DNA of 34,308 nt from Thermoflexia bacterium. Lineage in GTDB: Bacteria; Chloroflexota; Anaerolineae; B4-G1; DUEL01. The notes below the pieces were generated by a model that was given only the letters and a program-made list of their open reading frames with translations, was not told the DNA's origin and searched no databases. This document shows, one piece after another, positions 24,260-31,583 of the stretch. A program made the translations under genes and the position numbers. The stretch is from the NCBI GenBank assembly GCA_011192125.1, contig DUEL01000007.1, positions 1 to 34,308 of the forward strand. The letters run 5' to 3'. Within the stretch, counting starts at the first letter, position 1, and each line of letters opens with the position of its first letter.

Positions 24260-24304
24260 GTGTATTCCGTATCCCGTCCACAAAGGACGGGATACGGAAT
24301 ACAC
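24260..24304. repeat. Perfect 20-bp hairpin between fhs and the HMA-like gene
   Basis: Two 20-base arms (24260-24279 and 24285-24304) pair perfectly around the loop ACAAA. The stem is built of TATTCCGTATCCCGTCC words. There is no T tract after it, and the next gene's ribosome site is 16 bases on. It may be a dispersed repeat, an mRNA-stability or processing hairpin that sets fhs against CODH levels, or a weak terminator. Confidence 0.88.
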
Positions 24305-24333
24305 AATACGGTGTGAAGAAAGGAGCAAGGGTT

Positions 24334-24669
24334 ATGGAGAAGATCGTGCTGGACGTACCGCTCCTCTGGGCCGATCATCATGTGCTGAAGGTACGGGACG
24401 TGTTGGGAAGCCTGGAAGGCGTGGAGGACATGTACGTCAGTTCGGCCTGGAAGAAAGTGATGGTCGCTTTCGATCCGGCGAAGACGAGCCGCGATGCCAT
24501 CGAGAAGGCCCTCGCCGACGCAGGATACCCCGTGGGCGAGGGGGAGACGCCGATCCTGGTCGAGCCGGGCCTGAAGAAGCGGGACCCCAAGTGGTCGGAG
24601 TTGGGCTTCCGGATGAACGAGACCTACCAGGCCGATCTGGAGATGTCCGGAGACTTCCGGAAGTGGTGA
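24334..24669 (+). CDS. HMA-fold small protein lacking the CxxC motif, possible CODH/ACS metallochaperone
   Basis: The 111-residue product begins with a ferredoxin-like heavy-metal-associated (HMA) pattern: beta EKIVLDVPLL, helix VLKVRDVLGSLEGV, beta EDMYVSSAWKKVMVAFDP, helix SRDAIEKALADAGYPV. Where HMA proteins have CxxC, this one has Ala13-Asp14-His15-His16, so classic copper binding is impossible but His ligands remain. A 40-residue charged tail follows. AGGAG (24321-24325) fixes the ATG. It ends 19 bases before cooS. Delivery of nickel to CODH or ACS, or a structural role, is inferred from position only. The fold assignment is fairly good; the function is open. Confidence 0.75.
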   Translation: MEKIVLDVPLLWADHHVLKVRDVLGSLEGVEDMYVSSAWKKVMVAFDPAKTSRDAIEKALADAGYPVGEGETPILVEPGLKKRDPKWSELGFRMNETYQADLEMSGDFRKW

Positions 24670-24688
24670 TCTGAGAGCGAGGTGAACT

Positions 24689-26677
24689 ATGGCGAAAAAG
24701 GTACGAACACCCGAAGAGGCCAGCCGCGATCCGGCGGCGGTAGCGCTCCTCAAACGAGCGGCGGAGCTGGAGGTCGAAACCTGCTTTGCGCGGGCCGACG
24801 AGATCGTCCCGTGTCCTATCGGTGCCGAGGGGTTGTGCTGCCGCAACTGCGCGATGGGGCCGTGCCGGCTGGTAGGGAAGACAGATCGAGGCGTGTGTGG
24901 GGCCACGATCGACACGGTGGTAGCCCGGAACTTCGCCCGTGCCGTGGCGGTAGGGGCAGCCTCCCATATCGACCACGCCCGTGACCTGGCCCGCACGTTG
25001 CTGGCGGCAGCCGAGGGCAAGGCCCCCGACTACAAGATCCGTGATCCGTACAAACTGGTGGAGGTGGCTAAGGACTTCGGCATCAAGACCGATGGGCGGG
25101 AGATCGGGGAGATCGCCCGCGACCTGGCCCTGGCGGCCCTTGCCGAGTTCGGGCAGATCGAGGGCGAGGTTGTCTATGTGCGGCGCGCTCCTCAGAAGCG
25201 ACAGCAGATCTGGCGGCAACTGGGTCTGGTCCCACGGGCCTACGACTGGGAGGTGGTCGACCTGCTCCATCGGACCCACATCGGCAACGATCAGGACGCG
25301 GAGCATCTGCTCCACCAGTCGATGCGGTGCGCTCTGGCCGATGGGTGGGGTGGGTCCATGCTGGCGACCGACATCACGGACATCCTCTTCGGCACGCCTG
25401 CGCCGGTCCTCTCCGAGGCCAACCTGGGCGTCCTGCGCGAGGACATGGTCAACGTTATCATCCACGGTCATGAGCCTACCCTCTCCGAGATGATCGTCGC
25501 TGCCGCGCAGGACCCCGAACTGATCGAGTACGCCAAGAGCAAGGGGGCCGAGGGGATCAACCTGGCCGGCATCTGCTGCACCGCCAACGAGACACTGATG
25601 CGGGAGGGGGTGCCGCTGGCGGGCAACTTCCTCCAGCAGGAATTGGCGATCCTCACCGGCGCGGTCGAGGCGATGGTGGTGGACGTCCAGTGCATCATGG
25701 AGGGATTGGTCCCCATCGCCGATCGGTTCCACACCGAGTTGATCACGACGTCGCCCAAAGTGAGGATCGCTGGCGCCACCCACATCGAGTTCGACGAGCA
25801 CCGGGCGCTGGAGATCGCAAAGGAGATCCTCCGCCGGGCCATCGACCGCTTCCCCGAGCGAGGCGAGACCTTCATTCCCGACTACCGCAGCCCTCTGGTG
25901 CCGGGCTTCTCCCACGAGTATATCGACTACGCCCTCGGCGGATACTACCGGGGCTCCTTCCGCCCGCTCAACGACGCCATCATCGCTGGTCGGATCCGCG
26001 GCGTGGTGGCCGACATCGGCTGCAACAACCCGCGCATCTGCCACGACGAGTATCACTACTACGTCGTCTCCGAGTTCCTCAAGAACGACATCCTGGTGGT
26101 GCAGACCGGGTGCGGTGCTATCGCCAGCGCGAAGAAGGGCTTCATGACCCCGGAGGCGGCGCTGGAGATCGCCGGGCCGGGCCTGCGCGAGGTGTGCGAG
26201 GCGATCGGCATCCCGCCGGTGCTCCATATGGGGGCCTGCGTCGACAACTCCCGCATCCTCACCGTCCTCTCCCAGATGGCCACCGAGGGTGGGTTGGGCG
26301 AGGATATCGCCGACATCCCGGCCGTCGGTATGGCTACGGAGTGGATGAGCGAGAAAGCGCTCGCCATCGCCACGTACTGCGCGGCCTCGGGTGCCTACGT
26401 GATCATGGGCGGTCGCAACCCGGTCTCGGGCAGCGAGACGGTCATCCGCCTGATGACCGAGGGCTGGGAGAAGAAGGTCGGCGGAAAACTGGAGTTCATC
26501 GCCGAGGCCGACGAGATCGTCCGGAAGGCGATCGAGCATATCGACAAGAAGCGGGCCGACCTCGGCCTGCCTGAGTACGATCCCTCCAAGTGGGGTAAGT
26601 CCGGCGACTGGCGTATCCAAGAGGTGCTGGACCTGCCCTTCGAGGAGCGGATCCAGGCAATCTACGGGAAGAAATGA
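24689..26677 (+). CDS. cooS: Anaerobic Ni-Fe carbon monoxide dehydrogenase catalytic subunit
   Basis: Interconverts CO2 and CO and supplies CO to acetyl-CoA synthase (the acsA role). The 662 residues carry every cluster ligand expected from CODH structures: D cluster Cys42 and Cys50; B cluster Cys51, Cys54, Cys59 and Cys70; C cluster His261 (IIHGHEP), Cys296/297, Cys335 (DVQC), Cys445 (DIGCNN), Cys475 (TGCGA) and Cys517 (GACVDN). Proton-path residues His93 and His96 (SHIDHARD) and the catalytic Lys556 (SEKALAIATY) are also present. GAGGTG lies five bases before the ATG. The HMA-like gene is 19 bases upstream and acsB 17 bases downstream. Confidence 0.98.
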   Translation: MAKKVRTPEEASRDPAAVALLKRAAELEVETCFARADEIVPCPIGAEGLCCRNCAMGPCRLVGKTDRGVCGATIDTVVARNFARAVAVGAASHIDHARDLARTLLAAAEGKAPDYKIRDPYKLVEVAKDFGIKTDGREIGEIARDLALAALAEFGQIEGEVVYVRRAPQKRQQIWRQLGLVPRAYDWEVVDLLHRTHIGNDQDAEHLLHQSMRCALADGWGGSMLATDITDILFGTPAPVLSEANLGVLREDMVNVIIHGHEPTLSEMIVAAAQDPELIEYAKSKGAEGINLAGICCTANETLMREGVPLAGNFLQQELAILTGAVEAMVVDVQCIMEGLVPIADRFHTELITTSPKVRIAGATHIEFDEHRALEIAKEILRRAIDRFPERGETFIPDYRSPLVPGFSHEYIDYALGGYYRGSFRPLNDAIIAGRIRGVVADIGCNNPRICHDEYHYYVVSEFLKNDILVVQTGCGAIASAKKGFMTPEAALEIAGPGLREVCEAIGIPPVLHMGACVDNSRILTVLSQMATEGGLGEDIADIPAVGMATEWMSEKALAIATYCAASGAYVIMGGRNPVSGSETVIRLMTEGWEKKVGGKLEFIAEADEIVRKAIEHIDKKRADLGLPEYDPSKWGKSGDWRIQEVLDLPFEERIQAIYGKK

Positions 26678-26694
26678 GGGGGAGGTGAAGGGAA

Positions 26695-28959
26695 ATGTCT
26701 CGATACATCGCAACCCGAGCCATCCGCGGGGCCAACGCCCTGGTCGCTGAGGCCGAGCAGTTGCTCAACAAGGCCATCGCTGAGAAAGGTGCGGATACCC
26801 CGGTCGCCTTCCCCAACACGGCTTACTACCTGCCGGTCATCTACGGTATGCTGGGCCACCCCGTGGAGAAACTGGGCGATCTGGTTCCCGTCGTGGAACA
26901 TGCCAAGAAACTGCTCCATCCGTTGCCGGATGAGCGGTTGTGGACCCCCTATCTGGGGGAGACGTTGGACTGCGGGATGGCGACCCTGCTGGCGGCGGAG
27001 ACGATCGAGGGAGTGCGGTTCGCCCTGGGCCAGCAGCCGGAGCCGTATCCGGGGCTGGAACTGGCTGGTGGGACCGATTATCCCGGGCTGGAAGAGGGGC
27101 ACCTCAACGGTCCCATCGACGACATCCAGTTGCGCTCCTGGGGCATCCAGTTGGTGGACGGCCGGATGCCGGGCTTCGCGGCCATCGTCGGCGCGGCGCC
27201 GAGCAATGAGGCGGCCGTCGCCATCGTGCGGGAACTCCAGCGGCGAAACATCCTCATCTTCCTCTCCGGCAATGTCAACGGCCGCTCCATCATCGACCAG
27301 CTGGCCGAGGAGGGGATCGAGATGGGGTACGATACCTACATCGTCCCCTTCGGCCGGGATACTATCTCCGCTATCTACGCCCTGGGGTTCGCCACCCGCT
27401 CCGCCCTCACCTTCGGCGGCCTGAAGCCCGGTCAGTGGCGGGAGATCCTTCTCTACAACAAGTTCCGCGTCTTCGCCTTCGTCCTGGCGCTGGGTGAGGT
27501 GGACGACCTGAAGTACGCCGCCGCCGCCGGTGCGATCTCCTACGGCTTCCCCACCATCGCCGACACGGTCATCCCCGAGATCCTGCCCACCGGCGTCACC
27601 CGGTACGAACACGTCATCTCGATGCCCTGGAACGAGATCGATGCCGAGACCGAAGAGGAGAAGGCCGCCAAGTTGGTCCAGCGGGCCATCGAGGTACGCG
27701 GCGTCAAGGTGAAGATCACCGAGGTCCCCATCCCGGTCCCCTACGGCTCCGCCTTCGAGGGCGAGGTGGTCCGCCGCGCCGATATGCGGGTCGAGTTCGG
27801 CGGCAAGTACAGCCGCGCCTTTGAGTACCTGCGGATGGTCCCGATGGACCAGGTGGAGGATGGCAAGATCGAGGTCATCGGCCCCGGCTTCGAGGATGTG
27901 GAGGTCGGTGGAGCGATGGACCTGGGGATCCTGGTCGAAGTGGCCGGGCGGAAGATGCAGGAGGACTTCGAGCCGGTCCTGGAGCGGCAGATCCACTACT
28001 TCATCAACGGCGCCAACGGTGTGCAGCACATCGGCCAGCGGGACATCGCCTGGATCCGAATCTCCAAGGCGGCAGCCGAGAAGGGGTTCAACCTCCGCCA
28101 CTTCGGCGAGATCCTCTACGCCCGGCTCCACTCCGACTTCGGGGCCATCGTGGACAAGGTGCAGGTGAAGATCATCACCGACCCCGAACTCCACGCCGAA
28201 TGGCTGCAGAAGGCCCGAGAGGCCTACGAACGGCGCAACCGCCGTTTGGCCGACCTGACCGACGAGGCGGTGGACACCTTCTACTCCTGCATCCTCTGCC
28301 AGTCCTTCGCACCCAACCACGTGTGCGTCGTCAGTCCGCAGCGGTTGGGGCTGTGCGGGGCGTACAACTGGCTGGACTGCAAGGCCTCTTATGAGATCAA
28401 CCCCACCGGTCCCAACCAGCCGATCCCCAAGGGGGAGTGCCTGGATCCGGAGAAGGGGTACTTCTCGGGGGTCAACGAGTACGCCCGGCAGGCCTCCCAC
28501 GGCACGGTGGAGCAGGTGGCGATGTACTCCATCATGGAGAACCCGATGACGGCCTGCGGCTGCTTCGAGTGCATCGTCATGGTTATCCCCGAGGCCAACG
28601 GGGTGATGGTCGTCAGCCGGGAGGATCCGAGCATGACCCCCGCTGGGATGACCTTCTCCACCCTGGCCGGGATGGCGGGCGGTGGCCTGCAGACGCCGGG
28701 GATCATGGGGGTCGGTAAGTACTACCTGACCAGCCCCAAGTTCATCTCCGCCGATGGCGGCTTCAAGCGGGTGGTCTGGATGTCCTCCTTCCTCAAGCAG
28801 ACGATGGCGGAGGAACTGAAGCAGGTTTGCGAGCGGATCGGGGATCCCGATTTCCTGGACAAGGTGGCTGACGAGACGGTCTGCACCGACGTCGAAGGCC
28901 TGCTGAAGTTCCTTGAGGAGAAGGGCCACCCGGCGCTGACGATGCCGCCCATCTTCTAG
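26695..28959 (+). CDS. acsB: Acetyl-CoA synthase (CODH/ACS alpha/beta subunit)
   Basis: Condenses CO, a methyl group from the corrinoid protein and CoA into acetyl-CoA at the Ni-Ni-[4Fe-4S] A cluster. The 754-residue protein is the bacterial long form with the N-terminal CODH-contact domain, absent from archaeal CdhC. A-cluster ligands are Cys532, Cys535, Cys544 and Cys554 (SCILCQSFAPNHVC...GLC) and the distal-nickel site Cys621-Gly-Cys623 (MTACGCFEC). Spacings (3, 9, 10, 67) equal those I recall for Moorella AcsB. GGAGGTG precedes the ATG. A strong hairpin and a new promoter follow before acsD. Confidence 0.98.
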   Translation: MSRYIATRAIRGANALVAEAEQLLNKAIAEKGADTPVAFPNTAYYLPVIYGMLGHPVEKLGDLVPVVEHAKKLLHPLPDERLWTPYLGETLDCGMATLLAAETIEGVRFALGQQPEPYPGLELAGGTDYPGLEEGHLNGPIDDIQLRSWGIQLVDGRMPGFAAIVGAAPSNEAAVAIVRELQRRNILIFLSGNVNGRSIIDQLAEEGIEMGYDTYIVPFGRDTISAIYALGFATRSALTFGGLKPGQWREILLYNKFRVFAFVLALGEVDDLKYAAAAGAISYGFPTIADTVIPEILPTGVTRYEHVISMPWNEIDAETEEEKAAKLVQRAIEVRGVKVKITEVPIPVPYGSAFEGEVVRRADMRVEFGGKYSRAFEYLRMVPMDQVEDGKIEVIGPGFEDVEVGGAMDLGILVEVAGRKMQEDFEPVLERQIHYFINGANGVQHIGQRDIAWIRISKAAAEKGFNLRHFGEILYARLHSDFGAIVDKVQVKIITDPELHAEWLQKAREAYERRNRRLADLTDEAVDTFYSCILCQSFAPNHVCVVSPQRLGLCGAYNWLDCKASYEINPTGPNQPIPKGECLDPEKGYFSGVNEYARQASHGTVEQVAMYSIMENPMTACGCFECIVMVIPEANGVMVVSREDPSMTPAGMTFSTLAGMAGGGLQTPGIMGVGKYYLTSPKFISADGGFKRVVWMSSFLKQTMAEELKQVCERIGDPDFLDKVADETVCTDVEGLLKFLEEKGHPALTMPPIF

Positions 28960-28988
28960 CCGGTTTCTCTTGGTTGAGAGGGCGGCGC

Positions 28989-29028
28989 GAGACGGGAGCC
29001 GTCGCCGCCCTGCGACGGCTCCCGTCTC
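28989..29028 (+). terminator. Hairpin after acsB, with a competing alternative fold
   Basis: GAGACGGGAGCCGTCG (28989-29004) pairs perfectly with 29013-29028 around an 8-base loop. No T tract follows, so intrinsic termination is uncertain. A second pairing, AGGGCGGCG (28979-28987) with CGCCGCCCT (29003-29011), uses part of the loop and one arm and would compete with the main stem. Confidence 0.55.
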
Positions 29029-29075
29029 TGTGCGGAAATCGGAGAAACGTCATCCCTGTCGGTGAGGGGCGTCAC

Positions 29076-29104
29076 TTGACGCGGACCTTTGTTGGGCCTA
29101 TGCT
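29076..29104 (+). promoter_or_regulatory. Internal promoter upstream of acsD
   Basis: TTGACG (29076-29081) and TATGCT (29099-29104) are 17 bases apart in the 213-base acsB-acsD gap, leaving a leader of about 60 bases before the acsD ATG. It suggests that acsD-acsC-RACE-cooC can be transcribed separately from fhs-cooS-acsB. Confidence 0.6.
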
Positions 29105-29172
29105 TATAAGGGATGCCCCGTCCGTGGGGAGATGTCTCGCTAGACAATGCTCACGTAAAGGAGGTCGTTCCT

Positions 29173-30135
29173 ATGGCGGTGGAGATACCTGTCGAGAAGT
29201 GGACGGGGAAGGTGCTGGAGGTGACGCTGGGAGCCACCGCGGAGGAGGGTGGCACCCGCAGCCGCACTGTGACCGTCGGCGGCGAGACCACTTTGCCTTT
29301 CCTCCACTTCGAGGGAGAGATCCCTAACCCGCCCCGTCTTGCCATCGAGATCGCCGACCGGCGCCCTGAGGACTGGTCGCCGTTGCTGCTGGAGGCGTGG
29401 GGCGATGTGGTGGATGACCCGGCGAAGTGGGCGAAGGCCGCCGAGGAGGCGGGGGCGGACCTGATCCTCCTGCAGTTGAGCCTGACGAAGAACGGCGGTG
29501 AGCCCACCACGGCGGAGGATGCCCGGGCGGTGACCCGGGCCGTGTTGGAGGCCACCGGACTCCCTCTCCTGGTTTTCGGCCCTGGCCAGGTGGATCTCGA
29601 CAACGAACTGCTGGTGGCGGTGGCTGAGGAGGCGGCTGGCGAGCGGGTGGTGCTGGGGGTCTGCGAGGAGAAGAACTACCGCACCATCGTCGCTGCTGCT
29701 CTCGCCAACGGTCACCTGGTCAACGGCCGCACGGCGATGGACGTCAACCTCGCCAAGCAGTTGAACATCCTCATCTCCGATATGGGCCTGCCGCTGGACC
29801 GGATCATTATGGATCCCACCACGGCCAGCCTGGGGTACGGCATCGAGTACGGGTACTCGGTGATGGAGCGGCTGCGGATCGCAGCACTCCAGGGCGACAA
29901 GATGACGCAGTTGCCGATGCTGGTCACCCCCGGCTACGAGGCCTGGCGGCAGAAGGAGAGCAAGGTCGGCGATGGCGTGCCGGAGTCCTGGGGTGATTGG
30001 AAGGAACGGGCCATCTTGTGGGAATCGGTGACGGCTACCGTGCTCATCGAAGCGGGGGCCGATATCGTCGTCCTTCGTCACCCGGAGACGCTCAAGCGGG
30101 TCAAGTCCTTCGTCGACCGGCTGATGGAGAAGTAA
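29173..30135 (+). CDS. acsD: Corrinoid iron-sulfur protein, small subunit
   Basis: The 320-residue TIM-barrel subunit pairs with AcsC to form the CFeSP, which carries the methyl group on cobalamin from methyl-THF to acetyl-CoA synthase. Features include FEGEIPNPPRLAIEIADRRP near the N-terminus, ILLQLSLTKNGG, VDLDNELLVAVAEEA, DPTTASLGYGIEYGYSVMER and ADIVVLRHPETLKRVK at the C-terminus. AAGGAGG (29158-29164) selects the ATG at 29173; an in-frame ATG 60 bases upstream lacks such a site and adds non-conserved residues. acsC follows 12 bases later. Confidence 0.96.
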   Translation: MAVEIPVEKWTGKVLEVTLGATAEEGGTRSRTVTVGGETTLPFLHFEGEIPNPPRLAIEIADRRPEDWSPLLLEAWGDVVDDPAKWAKAAEEAGADLILLQLSLTKNGGEPTTAEDARAVTRAVLEATGLPLLVFGPGQVDLDNELLVAVAEEAAGERVVLGVCEEKNYRTIVAAALANGHLVNGRTAMDVNLAKQLNILISDMGLPLDRIIMDPTTASLGYGIEYGYSVMERLRIAALQGDKMTQLPMLVTPGYEAWRQKESKVGDGVPESWGDWKERAILWESVTATVLIEAGADIVVLRHPETLKRVKSFVDRLMEK

Positions 30136-30147
30136 GGGGGAGGAAAC

Positions 30148-31488
30148 ATGGCACTCACGGGGCTTCAGATTTACAAACTCCTGCCGCAGACCAACTGTAA
30201 GGAATGCGGTTTCCCCACCTGCCTGGCCTTCGCGATGAAACTGGCGGCCAAGCAGGCGGAACTTTCGGCCTGTCCTTATGTCTCTGAAGAGGCTAAGGCC
30301 CAGTTGGCTGCCGCCTCCGCACCGCCCATCCGGCTGGTCGCGGTCGAGGGGCCGGGCCACAAGGTGGAGGTGGGCAACGAGACGGTGATGTTCCGCCACG
30401 AGAAGACCTTCTATCACCCGTGTGGCCTCTTCGTCCGCGTGAAGGACACCGACGACGTCAAAGCGGCGGTGGAGGAGGCGATGGGGTACACCGTCGAGTA
30501 CGTGGGGATGAACCTCTTCCTCGACGGCGTGGCGATCGAGGCGGCATCTGGTGACGCCGGGACCTTCGCCGAGGCGGTGAAGACAGCCCGCTCTGTGACA
30601 GATAAACCGTTCATCCTGATCGCTTCCGACCCCGAGGTGCTGAAGGCTGGCGCAGAGGCAGACGAGGGAGGTAAGCCGCTCCTCTACGCCGCTACCACGG
30701 ACAACTGGGAGGCGGTCGCCGCCGTGGCGAAGGAGAAGGGCCTCCCCGTCGTCGCCCGCGCCGACACGCTGGACGAACTGGCCGATCTGACGGAGAAGAT
30801 CAAGGGCGCGGGAATCCAGGACATTGTTCTGGATCCTGGTGTGCGCGATCCGGCCAACACTCTGGTCGTCTTCACCCAGTTGCGCCGCCTGGCTCTGAAG
30901 AAGAACTTCCGCCCGCTGGGTTATCCGATCATCGCCTTCCCCGGCGAAGGGGCGTCCGATGGAATCGAAGAGGCGATGCTGGCAGCCCAGCAGATCGCCA
31001 AGTATGCTGGCTTCGTCGTCCTGGATACCTTCACCCCCGCCTCTGCCTACGCCTTGCTGGTCTGGCGGACCAACGTCTATACCAACCCGCAGGAGCCCAT
31101 CAAGGTGCAGCCGGGCATCTACGAGATCAACGAGCCGGGTCCGGAGGCGCCGGTGATGGTCACCACCAACTTCTCCATCACCTACTTCTCCGTCGCCAAC
31201 GAGGTGGATGGCAGCGGGCTGCCCGGCTGGCTGCTGGTGGCCGACGCCGAAGGGATGAGCGTCCTCACCGCCTGGGCCGCGGGCAAGTTCGACGCCGAGC
31301 GGATCGCCAAGACGGTGAAGACCACCGGCATCGAGGGAAAGATCAGCCACCGCAAACTGATCATCCCCGGCCACGTGGCGGTGCTGTTGGGCGAGCTGGA
31401 AGAGGAACTGCCGGGCTGGGAGATCCTGGTCGGGCCGCGTGAGGCGGTGGACCTGCCCGGTTTCCTGAAGTTGTGGAGTCCTTCGTAG
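30148..31488 (+). CDS. acsC: Corrinoid iron-sulfur protein, large subunit
   Basis: The 446-residue subunit has an N-terminal [4Fe-4S] domain with Cys17, Cys20, Cys25 and Cys42 (NCKECGFPTC...SAC), a central TIM barrel with HPCGLFVRVKDTDD, and a C-terminal cobalamin-binding domain (about 320-446) with VMVTTNFSITYFSVANEVDG. It carries the corrin cofactor that shuttles the methyl group. GGGGGAGGA precedes the ATG. A 16-bp hairpin lies in the 92-base gap to the activator gene. Confidence 0.97.
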   Translation: MALTGLQIYKLLPQTNCKECGFPTCLAFAMKLAAKQAELSACPYVSEEAKAQLAAASAPPIRLVAVEGPGHKVEVGNETVMFRHEKTFYHPCGLFVRVKDTDDVKAAVEEAMGYTVEYVGMNLFLDGVAIEAASGDAGTFAEAVKTARSVTDKPFILIASDPEVLKAGAEADEGGKPLLYAATTDNWEAVAAVAKEKGLPVVARADTLDELADLTEKIKGAGIQDIVLDPGVRDPANTLVVFTQLRRLALKKNFRPLGYPIIAFPGEGASDGIEEAMLAAQQIAKYAGFVVLDTFTPASAYALLVWRTNVYTNPQEPIKVQPGIYEINEPGPEAPVMVTTNFSITYFSVANEVDGSGLPGWLLVADAEGMSVLTAWAAGKFDAERIAKTVKTTGIEGKISHRKLIIPGHVAVLLGELEEELPGWEILVGPREAVDLPGFLKLWSPS

Positions 31489-31509
31489 CCCCCTGACCCC
31501 CTCCCTGGT

Positions 31510-31549
31510 TTCCCTTCCCCTCCCCTCGGCTGGGGGGAGGGGAAGGGAA
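31510..31549 (+). promoter_or_regulatory. Pyrimidine/purine hairpin between acsC and the RACE gene
   Basis: TTCCCTTCCCCTCCCC (31510-31525) pairs perfectly with 31534-31549 around an 8-base loop. One strand is all pyrimidine, so besides an RNA hairpin it could form triplex-type DNA. There is no T tract. It lies 18 bases before the ribosome site of the next gene and may tune its translation or mark an mRNA processing point. Confidence 0.7.
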
Positions 31550-31568
31550 TAGAGGGTGGAACGGGTGG

Positions 31569-31583
31569 AGGAGGTGTTTCATC
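31569..31583 (+). promoter_or_regulatory. Ribosome site AGGAGG positioned for an ATC start codon
   Basis: AGGAGG (31569-31574) is followed six bases later by ATC (31581-31583), which is in frame with the RACE gene. No ATG, GTG or TTG exists in this frame between the stop at 31494-31496 and GTG 31674. A GTG at 31574 is in another frame and hits a stop after about 26 codons. Confidence 0.65.

Noticed and set aside
22459..25020. Long minus-strand open frame opposite fhs and cooS
   Set aside because: Antisense shadow; the protein is compositionally biased and crosses two well-defined + strand genes and a hairpin.
26662..31374. Long minus-strand open frames opposite acsB, acsD and acsC
   Set aside because: Antisense shadows of conserved genes, with no recognisable domains.
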